A stretch of DNA of 47,323 bases, from contig CANENE010000014.1 in assembly GCA_947428835.1 (NCBI GenBank), positions 1 through 47,323 of the forward strand. The letters are read 5' to 3'. Both the position numbers and the translations under genes were made by a program. The stretch is from an uncultured bacterium. GTDB lineage: Bacteria > Cyanobacteriota > Vampirovibrionia > Gastranaerophilales > Gastranaerophilaceae. Under the pieces are notes generated by a model. That model saw only the letters and a program-made list of their open reading frames with translations, ran no database searches and was not told the origin of the DNA. The stretch's first letter is position 1. Each line of letters starts with the position of its first letter. This document shows, one piece after another, positions 24,374 to 34,213 of this stretch.

Positions 24374-26845
24374 ATGCTTGAAAAAGAATACTATCCAAGT
24401 AAAATAGAAAAAAAATGGTTTGATATATGGGAAGAAACTAAACCCTATAAGGCAGATAATAATTCCGCTAAACCAAAATACTATGCGCTTTCTATGCTTC
24501 CATACCCATCAGGCAAATTACATATGGGACACGTTAGAAACTATACAATAACAGATGTTATTGCCCGCTTTAAAAAAGCGCAAGGGTACAATGTTCTTCA
24601 TCCGATGGGCTGGGATAGTTTCGGTTTGCCTGCTGAAAACGCAGCTATTGAGCATAATGCAAATCCTCAAACCTGGACATTGGATAATATTGCATATATG
24701 AAAACCCAGCTTAAGAAATTAGGCTTATCTATAGACTGGGATAGAGAAGCAACAACCTGTCTTCCTGATTACTATAAATGGACACAGTGGCTATTTTTGC
24801 AACTATACAAAAAAGGCCTTGCTTATAAAAAGACTGCTCCCGTTAACTGGTGCAAAAAATGCCATACTGTTCTTGCTAATGAACAGGTAATAGACGGTAA
24901 ATGCTGGAGATGCGATAGCGAGGTTACCAAAAAGAATCTTTCACAGTGGTTCTTTAAGATTACTGATTATTCCGAACAGCTTTTAGGCGACCTTGATAAA
25001 CTGGATGGTTGGGGCGATAACGTCAAAACTATGCAAGCTAATTGGATAGGTAAATCCGAAGGTACAATTTTAAAATTCAAAGTTAAAGAAATTGAAGGTC
25101 TTGAAATTCCCGTTTATACAACCAGAGCAGATACCTGCTATGGTATAACATATTTAGTTGTAGCTCCGGAGTACCCTGATATTGAAAAACTAACAACTCC
25201 TGAAAACCGCGAGGCTGTTGAAAACTATAGACAAAATGCTAAAAAGCTTTCTGAAATTGAAAGACTTTCTACAGAGAGAATTAAAACAGGCGTTCCTCTT
25301 GGAACACATATTATAAATCCTTTTACAGGACGAGTTTGCCCTGTATGGGTTGCTGATTATGCTCTTGTTGATTATGGAACGGGTGCTGTTATGGCGGTTC
25401 CTTACCACGATGAAAGAGACTTTGATTTTGCAAAAAAATACAATCTTGATATGGTACAAGTTGTAACGGGTCCTGATTTTGAAGCTGATAAAGTTTATGT
25501 AAATAAAGAAGGAACACTAATCAATAGCGGCAAATTCGATGGAATGAAATATGAGCAAGCCAAAAAGGCAATTAGCGAATATGCAATTGAACAAGGTTTT
25601 GGTGAATTTAAAACACAATACCGCTTAAGAGACTGGTTAATTTCCCGTCAAAGATATTGGGGCGCTCCAATTCCGATTGTATATTGTCCTGATTGTGGCG
25701 AAGTTGCAGTTGATGAAAAAGATTTACCTGTTCTTCTTCCAACAGATGTTGATTTTTCTGTCAAAGGAAAATCTCCTATAGAAACAAGTGAAAGCTTTAG
25801 ACATACAACCTGTCCTAAATGCGGCAACACCAAGGCTATCCGCGATATGGATACAATGGATACATTTGTATGCTCCAGCTGGTATTATATGAGATACACA
25901 GATGCTAAAAACGACAAAGAATGCTTTAATAAAGAAATTATAGACAAATGGATGCCGGTTGATCAATATGTAGGCGGCATTGAACACGCTATCTTACATC
26001 TTCTTTATTCAAGATTTTTCACAAAAGCCTTAAGAGATATGGGATTATTAAGCTTTGATGAACCTTTTAAAAATCTTTTAACTCAAGGTATGGTTCTAAA
26101 AGACGGCTCTAAAATGTCTAAATCTAAAGGCAATACGGTTGACCCTGATGAAATCTATAAAAACTTCGGAGCAGATACTGCAAGATTATTTATTCTATCT
26201 GATTCGCCTCCGGCTAGAGATTTTGACTGGACAGATGCAGGCGTTGAAGGATGCTTTAAATTCATCTGCCGCGTTTATAGATTGTATGAAAAATTCCAAA
26301 ATAACATCAAACTTGATTATAATTTTGATGTCAAAAATCTATCTAAAAAAGATGATGATTTTGTTCGTCAAGTTCATATTGCAATTAAGAAAATCACAAA
26401 CGATATTCAAAATGAATTTCAATTTAACACTGTAATTTCAAGCTATAGAGAACTTACAAATACAATCTATGAATATATCAAACAGGAAAATGAAATTAAT
26501 TATGACGTTTTAAGTTTCGCGCTTTTATCTCTTTTAAAATTAATTTCGCCTGTCTGTGTATTTTTATCTGAAGAAATTTATGCTTCTTTAGGCGGCAAGG
26601 AATCAATCCAAGAGCTTCCCTGGTGTAAATACGATGAAAATCTTGCAAAAAATTCAATGATTACTTTGATTATTCAAATTAATGGAAAAATCAAAGATAA
26701 AATTGAAGTTGAAAGCGATTTAGAAAATTCCAAGCTTGAAGAAATCGCAAAATCGGCACCAAAGACGGCTGAATTTATTGAAGGCAAGCAAATAGTAAAA
26801 ACAATTGTTGTTCCAAATAAATTAGTTAATATTGTTGTAAAATAA
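24374..26845 (+). CDS. leuS: Leucyl-tRNA synthetase
   Basis: 823 residues. HIGH variant LPYPSGKLHMGHVRNYT near residue 43 and KMSKSKGN around 579. The CP1 editing domain (YTTRADTCYGITYLVVAPEYP) and zinc-finger-like pairs (WCKKCHTVLANEQVIDGKCWRCD and CPDCGE...CPKCG) are complete. No T-box or leader lies in the 12-bp gap after thrC, so expression probably depends on the hom-thrC transcript. Confidence 0.95.
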   Translation: MLEKEYYPSKIEKKWFDIWEETKPYKADNNSAKPKYYALSMLPYPSGKLHMGHVRNYTITDVIARFKKAQGYNVLHPMGWDSFGLPAENAAIEHNANPQTWTLDNIAYMKTQLKKLGLSIDWDREATTCLPDYYKWTQWLFLQLYKKGLAYKKTAPVNWCKKCHTVLANEQVIDGKCWRCDSEVTKKNLSQWFFKITDYSEQLLGDLDKLDGWGDNVKTMQANWIGKSEGTILKFKVKEIEGLEIPVYTTRADTCYGITYLVVAPEYPDIEKLTTPENREAVENYRQNAKKLSEIERLSTERIKTGVPLGTHIINPFTGRVCPVWVADYALVDYGTGAVMAVPYHDERDFDFAKKYNLDMVQVVTGPDFEADKVYVNKEGTLINSGKFDGMKYEQAKKAISEYAIEQGFGEFKTQYRLRDWLISRQRYWGAPIPIVYCPDCGEVAVDEKDLPVLLPTDVDFSVKGKSPIETSESFRHTTCPKCGNTKAIRDMDTMDTFVCSSWYYMRYTDAKNDKECFNKEIIDKWMPVDQYVGGIEHAILHLLYSRFFTKALRDMGLLSFDEPFKNLLTQGMVLKDGSKMSKSKGNTVDPDEIYKNFGADTARLFILSDSPPARDFDWTDAGVEGCFKFICRVYRLYEKFQNNIKLDYNFDVKNLSKKDDDFVRQVHIAIKKITNDIQNEFQFNTVISSYRELTNTIYEYIKQENEINYDVLSFALLSLLKLISPVCVFLSEEIYASLGGKESIQELPWCKYDENLAKNSMITLIIQINGKIKDKIEVESDLENSKLEEIAKSAPKTAEFIEGKQIVKTIVVPNKLVNIVVK

Positions 26846-26878
26846 GCAAATTTCTAATTTTAGAAGTGTTATAAGACT

Positions 26879-27802
26879 ATGAAAATTAGCCCTTTGTCTT
26901 ATGCAAGAAATTATAATAATAAATATATGGTGTCGGATAAAAAGAAGGCATCATCATTAAGTACTCAGTTGAATTTTGGCGGCGAAGCAGAAATTAAAGC
27001 ACCACCTTATAAGGGTTATATGGTATGCGTTGGCACAAAACATGAAAAAGGTGCCGTAATTAAAAAAGGGCTGGTCTACAATAGGGATACAACCTCTTTT
27101 TTAAGAAGCGATTTGGATTGGCAAAAACTTGCTAAATATTTGGATAAAAAATATAAAGAAACTGAAAAAGTAAACGTGTATAATTATGGCTGCTCAAATG
27201 GAGCGGAAACATATACTTTGGCCTTAATATTATCCAATCTTACAGATAAAGATTCCGATAAATATTTTCCAATAATTGCAAAAGATATTAGAAAAAGTCA
27301 AATTGCAGATAATATTTTTAATAAAGTTATGGATGATATAGTTTTCTATGATAATTCTTCTAAAAAATCAGATATAATGACGCAGCTGCTTGCTGATAAT
27401 GAAAACCGCGATTACTTTTATTTTATTAATGACATATATAACACTCAAGAAATTCATATAAAGCCTAAACTTGCTAAAAAAGTTGAATTTACATATGGAA
27501 ATATCTTAAATGATGTTGATAAAATTGACAGTAAAGCTCCTTCTATAATTTTTTGCAGAAATATGTGGCAATATATAGATGAAAAAGAATATAGTGAATT
27601 TTTTGAAAAATTATATGAAAAATTAGCTCCAAATTCAATTATAATTATCGGATATTATGATATTGAAAATGATGCTCATCAAAGACATAAAAACGCAATT
27701 GATGATTATATTCTTGAGGCCGGCTTTGTACCATCAATTTCAGATGCTGCAAATAAAAGCTTATGCCCTGATATAAATTGTCTTGTATTTGAAAAGAATT
27801 AA
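26879..27802 (+). CDS. CheR-like SAM-dependent methyltransferase without the CheR N-terminal domain
   Basis: 307 residues. Residues 100-300 resemble the CheR catalytic domain. SAM-loop YNYGCSNGAETYTLALIL matches the CheR GCSTGEEPYSLAM pattern, and PIIAKDIRKSQI takes the place of the ATDIS motif. IIFCRNMWQYIDEKEYSEFFEKLYEKLAPNSIIIIGYYD matches CheR FCRNVLIYF...LxPGGxLxLG. The N-terminal all-alpha CheR domain is missing; instead there is a ~40-residue polar leader (MKISPLSYARNY...LNFGG) of the same style as the gene at 9527. No chemoreceptor genes are visible here. It could methylate a different protein. It ends 3 bp from the convergent response regulator. Confidence 0.65.
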   Translation: MKISPLSYARNYNNKYMVSDKKKASSLSTQLNFGGEAEIKAPPYKGYMVCVGTKHEKGAVIKKGLVYNRDTTSFLRSDLDWQKLAKYLDKKYKETEKVNVYNYGCSNGAETYTLALILSNLTDKDSDKYFPIIAKDIRKSQIADNIFNKVMDDIVFYDNSSKKSDIMTQLLADNENRDYFYFINDIYNTQEIHIKPKLAKKVEFTYGNILNDVDKIDSKAPSIIFCRNMWQYIDEKEYSEFFEKLYEKLAPNSIIIIGYYDIENDAHQRHKNAIDDYILEAGFVPSISDAANKSLCPDINCLVFEKN

Positions 27803-27805
27803 GCT

Positions 27806-28165
27806 TTAAGATAAATTTTCTTTAACAACTTTCAAAAAATTATTAATATCAATCGGCTTTGTTAAATAATTTTCAATTCCTAAAGCGAGAGCTTTTTGTT
27901 TATCCGCATCCATTGCACAGGCGCTGACTACAATAATTTTTGGATATTTTATGTTTTCATCTTTCAGTTTTTTAATTAAAGAAAACCCATCCATTTTGGG
28001 CAAAAGCATATCTAAAATAATTAAATCAAAATTATCGTGTTCTATTTTTTCAAAAGCATCAAGGCCGTCGAAAGCCTTGACAACATTGTAATTATTATAA
28101 CTTAGAACATCATAAAATAATTTCATATTCATATCGTTATCTTCGACAATTAGAATTTTTTTCAT
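27806..28165 (-). CDS. Single-domain response regulator (CheY/DivK-like)
   Basis: 119 residues, a receiver domain only. EDND acid pocket at residues 8-11, phosphoacceptor D52 in LIILDMLLPKMDG, S81 and K103 (LTKPID). There is no output domain. The ATG overlaps the kinase stop codon (ATGA), so the two proteins are made together. It could act by protein contact or as a phosphate sink, or with the winged-helix protein encoded at the head of the operon. Confidence 0.9.
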   Translation of the reverse strand: MKKILIVEDNDMNMKLFYDVLSYNNYNVVKAFDGLDAFEKIEHDNFDLIILDMLLPKMDGFSLIKKLKDENIKYPKIIVVSACAMDADKQKALALGIENYLTKPIDINNFLKVVKENLS

Positions 28166-29400
28166 AAAACAGCACCTTTAAAAATTATTTCAAAGGATGT
28201 ACCTTTGCCTATTTCGCTTTTAAGGTTGATTTTTCCTTTGTGTAATTTAACAAGTTCTTTTGTAATAGCAAGCCCCAATCCTGTTGAACTTTGGTTCTTA
28301 ATGCCGTTTTTGAAATTATCTTCAAGGTGAACAAATTTTTTAAAAATTTTATTATGGTGTTTTTTGTCTATACCAATTCCATAATCTTTTATTGTTAATA
28401 TATAATTATTTGCATTTTGGGCGGATGTTATTTCAATTTCCCCTTTTTCATTGCTAAATTTAATTGCATTTGAAATCAAATTATACAAAATCTGCTGAAA
28501 TTTTTGATAATCCGCATAAATAAGACCATCAAAATCAGATTTAAAATCTAAATTAATTTTTTTATCTTTTAAAAGCGGCTCAACTATATTTGCAACCTCT
28601 TCTATTGCTTGCTTTGGCGAGATTTCGGAAGGATTGAATTTAATTGCATTTGCTTCAATTTTAGATATATCTAAAATTTCATTTATCATTCCAAGCAGGT
28701 GCAGGCTTGAAATTTGAATATCTTTTATGTATTCGTTTTGTTTTTCATTCAAAGGACCAAAAATTTTACTGCTCAAAGCTTGTGAAAATCCAATAATTGC
28801 GTTAAGAGGGGTTCTTAATTCATGAGAAATATTTGCCAGGAATAAATTTTTTGTCTTATCGATTTCAAGAAGTTTTTTATGCTGTTTTTTAACGGTCAAA
28901 AGTGCATTTTCCTTTTCAATAAAAGCATCCTGCATAGCTTTTAACTGGATTTTAAAGACTCCGTTTAGTTCATAGTCTTTAATTTTATAACTCACAGTAC
29001 TGCACAAAGAGACAAATGCTGTTATCTCGTCTTCGGATGGCATTTTATCGAAGCTTAAAATACAATATCCGAAGATAGAATTTTTAATAGCAAGTCTGCC
29101 GACAAGCGTAAAGTCGGATAGTATTTTATCGCTTTTTGTTTCAAAAATTTTGGTTTTATTATCATAAAGACAAGATAGGAAAGTATCGTTTGCTTTATAA
29201 TTTTTGATTAACTTGCCATTTTTGCATCCTGATTTTAATACAGTCTCTATGTCTTGAAGAAAATAAATTAAAAAACTTTGATTATTAAAAATTGATGAAA
29301 TTTTTAAGGCAAGTTTATCATAAAACTTATCCGACTTTGCATCTTCACCATTAAGAATTTCATCAATTAAATTTAAGCTTTTATTTAAAATATCATTCAT
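28162..29400 (-). CDS. Soluble histidine kinase with N-terminal GAF-like sensor
   Basis: 412 residues, no transmembrane segment. Residues 20-140 look like a GAF-type sensor. A short coiled coil (150-185) leads to HisKA with phosphoacceptor H193 in NLFLANISHELRTPLNAIIGF. HATPase_c follows, with N box NLISNAIKFSNEKGEIEI, G1 DYGIGI and G2 SSTGLGLAITKELVKLHKGKI. The stimulus is cytoplasmic and unknown. The stop codon is TGA, one of the cases showing that TGA terminates translation in this organism. Confidence 0.9.
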   Translation of the reverse strand: MNDILNKSLNLIDEILNGEDAKSDKFYDKLALKISSIFNNQSFLIYFLQDIETVLKSGCKNGKLIKNYKANDTFLSCLYDNKTKIFETKSDKILSDFTLVGRLAIKNSIFGYCILSFDKMPSEDEITAFVSLCSTVSYKIKDYELNGVFKIQLKAMQDAFIEKENALLTVKKQHKKLLEIDKTKNLFLANISHELRTPLNAIIGFSQALSSKIFGPLNEKQNEYIKDIQISSLHLLGMINEILDISKIEANAIKFNPSEISPKQAIEEVANIVEPLLKDKKINLDFKSDFDGLIYADYQKFQQILYNLISNAIKFSNEKGEIEITSAQNANNYILTIKDYGIGIDKKHHNKIFKKFVHLEDNFKNGIKNQSSTGLGLAITKELVKLHKGKINLKSEIGKGTSFEIIFKGAVL

Positions 29401-29417
29401 ATATCAACCCAAAAGCT

Positions 29418-29906
29418 CTATATGTTAAAGATATAACCACCTTTAACAGCATTTTTTAGAATATCTTCGTTTATTTTTGTTCTTAGGTTTTTGATATATT
29501 TATAAACATAGTCGGTAGGTAAATTTAATAAAATTGCAAGGTCTTTAGCATATACAATTTTGCCTTTATTTTCGATAAAATGAGATAAAACCAAATTTTC
29601 TCTTTCAGTTAGATTCTTTTTGTATGTCAGTTTTGATTTAACTATTTCAAGAGCACTATTGCCTTTAAGGATTTCATTTTGCTTTTCTTGAGCTTTTGAA
29701 GCAACTTTTAATACCTGTTTTGCTGAAGATTGGTTTTTAGAAGTATAAAGTCTTTTTTCATTTTGCATTACAATGTCAATAATATCGCTGGTTTGCTTTT
29801 CTTCTTTTAAGACTTTACCTAATCTTTTTGCATAGTCCTCAAGAGTAATTTTTTCTAAAGAGCTTCTCCACATTTTGATTTCTTCTTTAGTTAAATATTG
29901 ACTCAT
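29418..29906 (-). CDS. Winged-helix (OmpR/PhoB-type) DNA-binding protein without receiver
   Basis: 162 residues. The C-terminal ~67 residues (LTERENLVLSHFIENKGKIVYAKDLAILLNLPTDYVYKYIKNLRTKI...VKGGYIFNI) match the OmpR/PhoB trans_reg_C winged helix, including YVYKYIKNLRTKI in the recognition-helix region and the GGYIF wing. The N-terminal ~95 residues are helical and charged (KITLEDYAKRLGKVLKEEKQTSDIIDIVM...), not a receiver; phosphorylation sites are absent. It is first in the operon, 17 bp before the kinase, with GGGAG before the ATG. It is probably the DNA-binding output of the kinase/receiver pair. Confidence 0.75.
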   Translation of the reverse strand: MSQYLTKEEIKMWRSSLEKITLEDYAKRLGKVLKEEKQTSDIIDIVMQNEKRLYTSKNQSSAKQVLKVASKAQEKQNEILKGNSALEIVKSKLTYKKNLTERENLVLSHFIENKGKIVYAKDLAILLNLPTDYVYKYIKNLRTKINEDILKNAVKGGYIFNI

Positions 29907-30038
29907 TTATATCTCCCAATAACAATTTATCTTTATTCTGTTATATCACAAGTAATCTCTGAAATCAGCAAATATTACATCATGTAATTTTTTTTTAAAA
30001 ATATTTAATATTAACTATTTTTCGCTTGACACAAAAAA

Positions 30039-30064
30039 ATGCCCGAAGTATAGACATCGGGCAT
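30039..30064 (-). terminator. Intrinsic terminator of fba
   Basis: ATGCCCGA / TCGGGCAT form an 8-bp stem, followed on the minus strand by a T7 run (A-run at 30032-30038). Confidence 0.85.
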
Positions 30065-30089
30065 GATTTTTAATAAAATTTTATATTAA

Positions 30090-31049
30090 TTAGTCCTTAG
30101 CATGACCTGCTGTTCCAAGAACGTCTCTCATCTTGTGTATAACCATTTCTTTTACAGCAGTTCTTCCCGGACCCATATATTCTCTAGGGTCGAATTTTTC
30201 AGGATGTTCTACAAAGAATTCTCTGATTGTTGAAGTCATTGCAAGTCTAAGGTCTGTATCAATATTGATTTTTGCAACACCATGTTGTGAGGCATATTTT
30301 AACATTTCTTCAGGAACTCCCTGTGCATTTGGAAGTTTACCGCCAAATTTATTACATTTAGCAACAAATTCAGCAGGAACTGAAGATGAACCGTGCAGAA
30401 CGATTGGATAATCGCCAAAACCTGCTTCTTTAAGAGCATCTTTGATTTCTTTCAATCTTTCGAAATCAAGTTTGGCTTCGCCGGCAAATTTATAAGCACC
30501 GTGAGAAGTACCAATAGCAATAGCTAATGAGTCACAACCGGTTTGTTTAACGAACTCAACAGCTTCTTTAACGTTTGTATATTTAGCATCTTTAGCATCT
30601 ACATTAACATCATCTTCAATGCCTGCTAATTTACCAAGTTCGGCTTCTACTGAAACTCCTCTTTCGTGAGCATATTCAACAACTTTTTTTGTAACAGCTA
30701 CGTTTTCTTCAAAAGAAAAACGAGAACCGTCTATCATAACTGAAGAAAAACCGCCATCAATACAAGCTTTACAAATTTCGAAATCAGCACCGTGGTCTAA
30801 GTGAAGTGCGATAGGAACAGTAGTTGTAGCTAAAGCTGCTTCAACTAATTTGATTAAATATGTTTGATTTGCATATTTTCTAGCACCTGCTGAAACTTGA
30901 AGAATAATAGGTGATTGCGTTTCTTCGGCAGCTTCTGCTATACCTTGTAAAATTTCCATGTTGTTAACATTGTAAGCTCCGATAGCATAACCACCAGCAA
31001 GAGCTTTTTTGAACATTTCGTTTGTTCCAACTAATTTTCTTTCTGCCAT
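30090..31049 (-). CDS. fba: Class II fructose-bisphosphate aldolase
   Basis: 319 residues. Zinc and substrate motifs: ALHLDHGADFEICKACIDGGFSSVMIDGS with the Zn-binding His and the catalytic Asp; SVEAELGKLAGIED; AIAIGTSHGAYKF; PIVLHGSSSVP; KINIDTDLRLA. It is the glycolytic/gluconeogenic enzyme splitting fructose-1,6-bisphosphate; a tagatose-bisphosphate activity cannot be excluded from sequence. It is monocistronic with its own terminator and divergent from rpiB. Confidence 0.95.
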   Translation of the reverse strand: MAERKLVGTNEMFKKALAGGYAIGAYNVNNMEILQGIAEAAEETQSPIILQVSAGARKYANQTYLIKLVEAALATTTVPIALHLDHGADFEICKACIDGGFSSVMIDGSRFSFEENVAVTKKVVEYAHERGVSVEAELGKLAGIEDDVNVDAKDAKYTNVKEAVEFVKQTGCDSLAIAIGTSHGAYKFAGEAKLDFERLKEIKDALKEAGFGDYPIVLHGSSSVPAEFVAKCNKFGGKLPNAQGVPEEMLKYASQHGVAKINIDTDLRLAMTSTIREFFVEHPEKFDPREYMGPGRTAVKEMVIHKMRDVLGTAGHAKD

Positions 31050-31126
31050 AGTTTTATCCTTTTAAAAAAGTACCTCTACAAATACTAATTTATCGCAAAA
31101 ATATTTTAGTTACAAGAAGATTGTAT

Positions 31127-31132
31127 TATAAT
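31127..31132 (+). promoter_or_regulatory. -10 element for rpiB
   Basis: TATAAT is preceded by TTAGTT at a 15-bp spacing and by no good 17-bp partner. Transcription would begin near 31139, after the upstream ATG at 31137, which supports the rpiB start at 31167. Confidence 0.4.
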
Positions 31133-31166
31133 ATATATGACGTTTTTAAAAAGGAAATATCAAACA

Positions 31167-31592
31167 ATGAAAATAGCGATAGCATCAGACCATGGTGGCT
31201 TTGTTTTAAAAAATGAAATATATAATTATTTAAAAGAAAAAAAATATGAAGTTATAGATTTTGGCACAAATTCAAAAGATTCCTGCGATTATCCGATTTA
31301 TGCTAAAAAAGTCTGCAATTCAATTTTAAATAATGAAGTCCAAAAAGGAATTTTAATTTGTGGGACGGGGCTTGGAATGCAGATTGCAGCAAACAAATTT
31401 AAAGGTATAAGAGCAGTATGTGTATCTAATTGCTATAGTGCAAAAATGTCAAGAAAGCATAATGATGCAAATGTTCTTGCACTTGGTGCAAGAGTATTAG
31501 GGGCTGATTTAGCTAAAGAAATTGTTGATGTGTGGCTTAAAAGTGAATTTGAAGGCGGGCGTCATCAAATTAGGTTAAATATGATTGAATAA
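31167..31592 (+). CDS. rpiB: Ribose-5-phosphate isomerase B
   Basis: 141 residues from the ATG at 31167, which has AAGGAAA upstream; the ATG ten codons earlier lies at the predicted transcription start. MKIAIASDHGGFVLKNEI, DYPIYAK, GILICGTGLGMQIAANKFKGIRA (with the catalytic Cys) and RKHNDANVLALGARV are the RpiB/LacAB signature. It interconverts ribose-5-P and ribulose-5-P in the pentose-phosphate pathway. Allose-6-phosphate isomerase is the close alternative. Confidence 0.9.
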   Translation: MKIAIASDHGGFVLKNEIYNYLKEKKYEVIDFGTNSKDSCDYPIYAKKVCNSILNNEVQKGILICGTGLGMQIAANKFKGIRAVCVSNCYSAKMSRKHNDANVLALGARVLGADLAKEIVDVWLKSEFEGGRHQIRLNMIE

Positions 31593-31684
31593 AAATACCA
31601 AAACATTCGTAATATATATTATTGTAATATAATAGTTTTCATTGTAGAATTTTATTATTAGAATTATTTATTAAGGTAGTTTAC

Positions 31685-34141
31685 ATGTTTGAAAGATTTA
31701 CAGAAAAGGCAATAAGAGTTATCATGCTTGCTCAGGAAGAATCTCGCAGGCTTGGTCATAATTTCGTCGGAACCGAACAACTCCTTTTGGGTTTGATTGC
31801 AGAAGGAACAGGTATTGCATCTAAGACCCTTAAGTCCATGGGTGTAAATATAAAAGATGCCAGAGAAGAAGTTGAAAAAATAATAGGTCGCGGCTGTGGC
31901 TTCGTTGCTGTTGAAATCCCTTTTACTCCAAGAGCAAAAAAAGTTTTGGAATTGTCCTGGGACGAAGCAAGACAGCTTGGACATAACTATATCGGAACGG
32001 AACATCTGCTTCTTGGCTTAATCAGAGAAGGTGAAGGAGTAGCTGCCAAGGTTCTTGAAAACTTAGGAGTGGATTTAAATAAATGCCGCTCAAATGTTAT
32101 TAAAATGCTTGGTGAAACAAAAACATCATCTTCAGGTATGTCGGGTGAATCTCGCCTTGCTGCAGCAGGAGTAAGCCAATCGAAAGTCAAAACACCATCG
32201 CTTGATGAATTTGGAACAGATTTAACTTTGGCTGCACAGGAACAAAGACTTGACCCTGTAGTTGGTCGTGAAAAAGAAATTGAAAGAGTTATTCAAATTT
32301 TAGCCAGACGCACTAAAAATAACCCTGTTTTATTGGGTGAACCCGGTGTTGGCAAAACAGCAATAGCTCAAGGTTTAGCACAAAGAATTGTTGATTGCGA
32401 AGTGCCTGATATCTTAGAAGATAAAAAAATTATTCAGCTTGATATGGGTCTTTTAATAGCAGGAACCAAATACAGAGGCGAATTTGAAGAGCGTCTCAAA
32501 AAGATTATGGATGAAATCAGACAAGCAGGAAATATTATTCTTGTTATTGATGAAATGCACACTTTGATTGGTGCAGGCGCAGCAGAAGGTGCTATTGATG
32601 CTGCAAATATCTTAAAACCTGCGCTATCCAGAGGCGAAATTCAGGTAATCGGTGCAACAACTCTTGATGAATACAGAAAATACATCGAAAAAGATTCAGC
32701 TCTTGAAAGACGTTTCCAAACAGTTATTGTTGATCAGCCGACAATTGAAGAAACAATTGAAATTATTAAAGGCCTGAAACCTAAATATGAAGAACATCAC
32801 AAGTTGATTATTTCAGATGAAGCAATTATTGCTGCAACGGAATTATCAAGCAAATTTATAACAGAAAGGTTTTTACCTGATAAAGCAATTGATATTTTAG
32901 ATGAAGCTGCTTCAAAAGTTCGCTTGAATGTTTCGGCGCTTCCTCCTGAAGGAAAAGAGCTTGATAAAGAATTAAAAGCAATCATTAAAGAAAAAGAAGA
33001 AGCAATCAGAAATCAGGAATTTGAAAAAGCTTCCGATCTTCGAGATGATGAAGCAAACTTAAAAGATAAAATTCACGAAATATCTGAAAAATGGCACGAA
33101 AAGCTTGATGAGAATAAGCCGACAGTTGGAGTCGAAGAAGTAGCACAAGTTGTAAGTACTATTACGGGTATTCCTGTAACAAAAATAACAGAAGCTGAAA
33201 GTGAAAAACTTCTAAGACTTGAAGATACTTTGCACGAACGTGTTATTGGTCAAAGTGATGCTGTAGTTTCTTTAGCTAAATCAATAAGACGTGCTCGTGT
33301 CGGCTTAAAAGCTCCAAATAGACCAATCGGAAGCTTTATATTCTCGGGGCCAACCGGTGTTGGTAAAACCGAGCTTGCTAAAGCTTTAGCCGAAGCTGTA
33401 TTTGGCTCAGAAGACAATATGGTAAGAATAGACATGTCTGAATTTATGGAAAAACATGCCACTTCTAAGCTTATTGGTTCGCCTCCGGGATACGTTGGCT
33501 ATGATGATGGCGGCAATATGTGTGAAATCATCAGAAAAAAACCATATTCTGTTGTTCTTTTTGATGAAATCGAAAAAGCACACCCGGATACCTTTAACAT
33601 CATGCTTCAAATCCTTGACGATGGCCGTTTAACAGATTCAAAAGGTCGCCACATTAATTTCAAAAATACAATAATCATTATGACTTCAAACGTTGGAGCA
33701 TCAATGATTACAAATACCCAAAAACTAGGTTTTTCTGTATCGGGCGATGACAAAAAAGACAGATATGAAAAACTCAAAGATACAGTAAATGAGGAACTTA
33801 AAAAGGCGTTTAGACCTGAATTTTTAAACAGAGTTGATGATATTATTGTCTTTGCTCACTTGAGCCACGAAGAAATCAGACAAATTGTTGAATTAATGTT
33901 AAAAGATTTATTCAAACGCTTGTCTGAAAGAGAACTTACTATTGAAGTAACAGACGCTGCTAAAGATTATCTTGCAAAAGAAGGATACTCGGAAGCCTAT
34001 GGTGCAAGACCTTTAAGACGCGTTATTCAAAAGAAAGTCGAAGATATTTTGGCCGAAGAAATTTTAAGCGGTAATTATAAACCAAATGACAGACTTTCAA
34101 TGGATTACAAAGAGGAAAAACTTGTAATTGAAAAAGTGTAA
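31685..34141 (+). CDS. clpC: ClpC-type AAA+ unfoldase of the Clp protease
   Basis: 818 residues. Two Clp_N repeats at 1-145 ([34 protein letters not shown], then a second copy). AAA-1 has Walker [14 protein letters not shown] and Walker [15 protein letters not shown]. The UVR motif near 420-455 ([23 protein letters not shown]) distinguishes ClpC from ClpA/ClpB. AAA-2 has [13 protein letters not shown] and [14 protein letters not shown]-terminal D2-small domain ends [13 protein letters not shown]. ClpC is the cyanobacterial/Firmicute general Clp ATPase working with ClpP. Monocistronic, with its own terminator. Confidence 0.95.
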   Translation: MFERFTEKAIRVIMLAQEESRRLGHNFVGTEQLLLGLIAEGTGIASKTLKSMGVNIKDAREEVEKIIGRGCGFVAVEIPFTPRAKKVLELSWDEARQLGHNYIGTEHLLLGLIREGEGVAAKVLENLGVDLNKCRSNVIKMLGETKTSSSGMSGESRLAAAGVSQSKVKTPSLDEFGTDLTLAAQEQRLDPVVGREKEIERVIQILARRTKNNPVLLGEPGVGKTAIAQGLAQRIVDCEVPDILEDKKIIQLDMGLLIAGTKYRGEFEERLKKIMDEIRQAGNIILVIDEMHTLIGAGAAEGAIDAANILKPALSRGEIQVIGATTLDEYRKYIEKDSALERRFQTVIVDQPTIEETIEIIKGLKPKYEEHHKLIISDEAIIAATELSSKFITERFLPDKAIDILDEAASKVRLNVSALPPEGKELDKELKAIIKEKEEAIRNQEFEKASDLRDDEANLKDKIHEISEKWHEKLDENKPTVGVEEVAQVVSTITGIPVTKITEAESEKLLRLEDTLHERVIGQSDAVVSLAKSIRRARVGLKAPNRPIGSFIFSGPTGVGKTELAKALAEAVFGSEDNMVRIDMSEFMEKHATSKLIGSPPGYVGYDDGGNMCEIIRKKPYSVVLFDEIEKAHPDTFNIMLQILDDGRLTDSKGRHINFKNTIIIMTSNVGASMITNTQKLGFSVSGDDKKDRYEKLKDTVNEELKKAFRPEFLNRVDDIIVFAHLSHEEIRQIVELMLKDLFKRLSERELTIEVTDAAKDYLAKEGYSEAYGARPLRRVIQKKVEDILAEEILSGNYKPNDRLSMDYKEEKLVIEKV

Positions 34142-34163
34142 ATCTAAGACTAAATAAATATTT

Positions 34164-34196
34164 AAAAGACCTTCCCGACATCAAAGAAGGTCTTTT
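34164..34196 (+). terminator. Intrinsic terminator of clpC
   Basis: AAAAGACCTTC (34164-34174) pairs with GAAGGTCTTTT (34186-34196), followed by T. The A-run on the other side also gives it activity for glgA in the opposite direction. Confidence 0.9.
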
Positions 34197-34213
34197 TATT
34201 TACAAAAAATATT

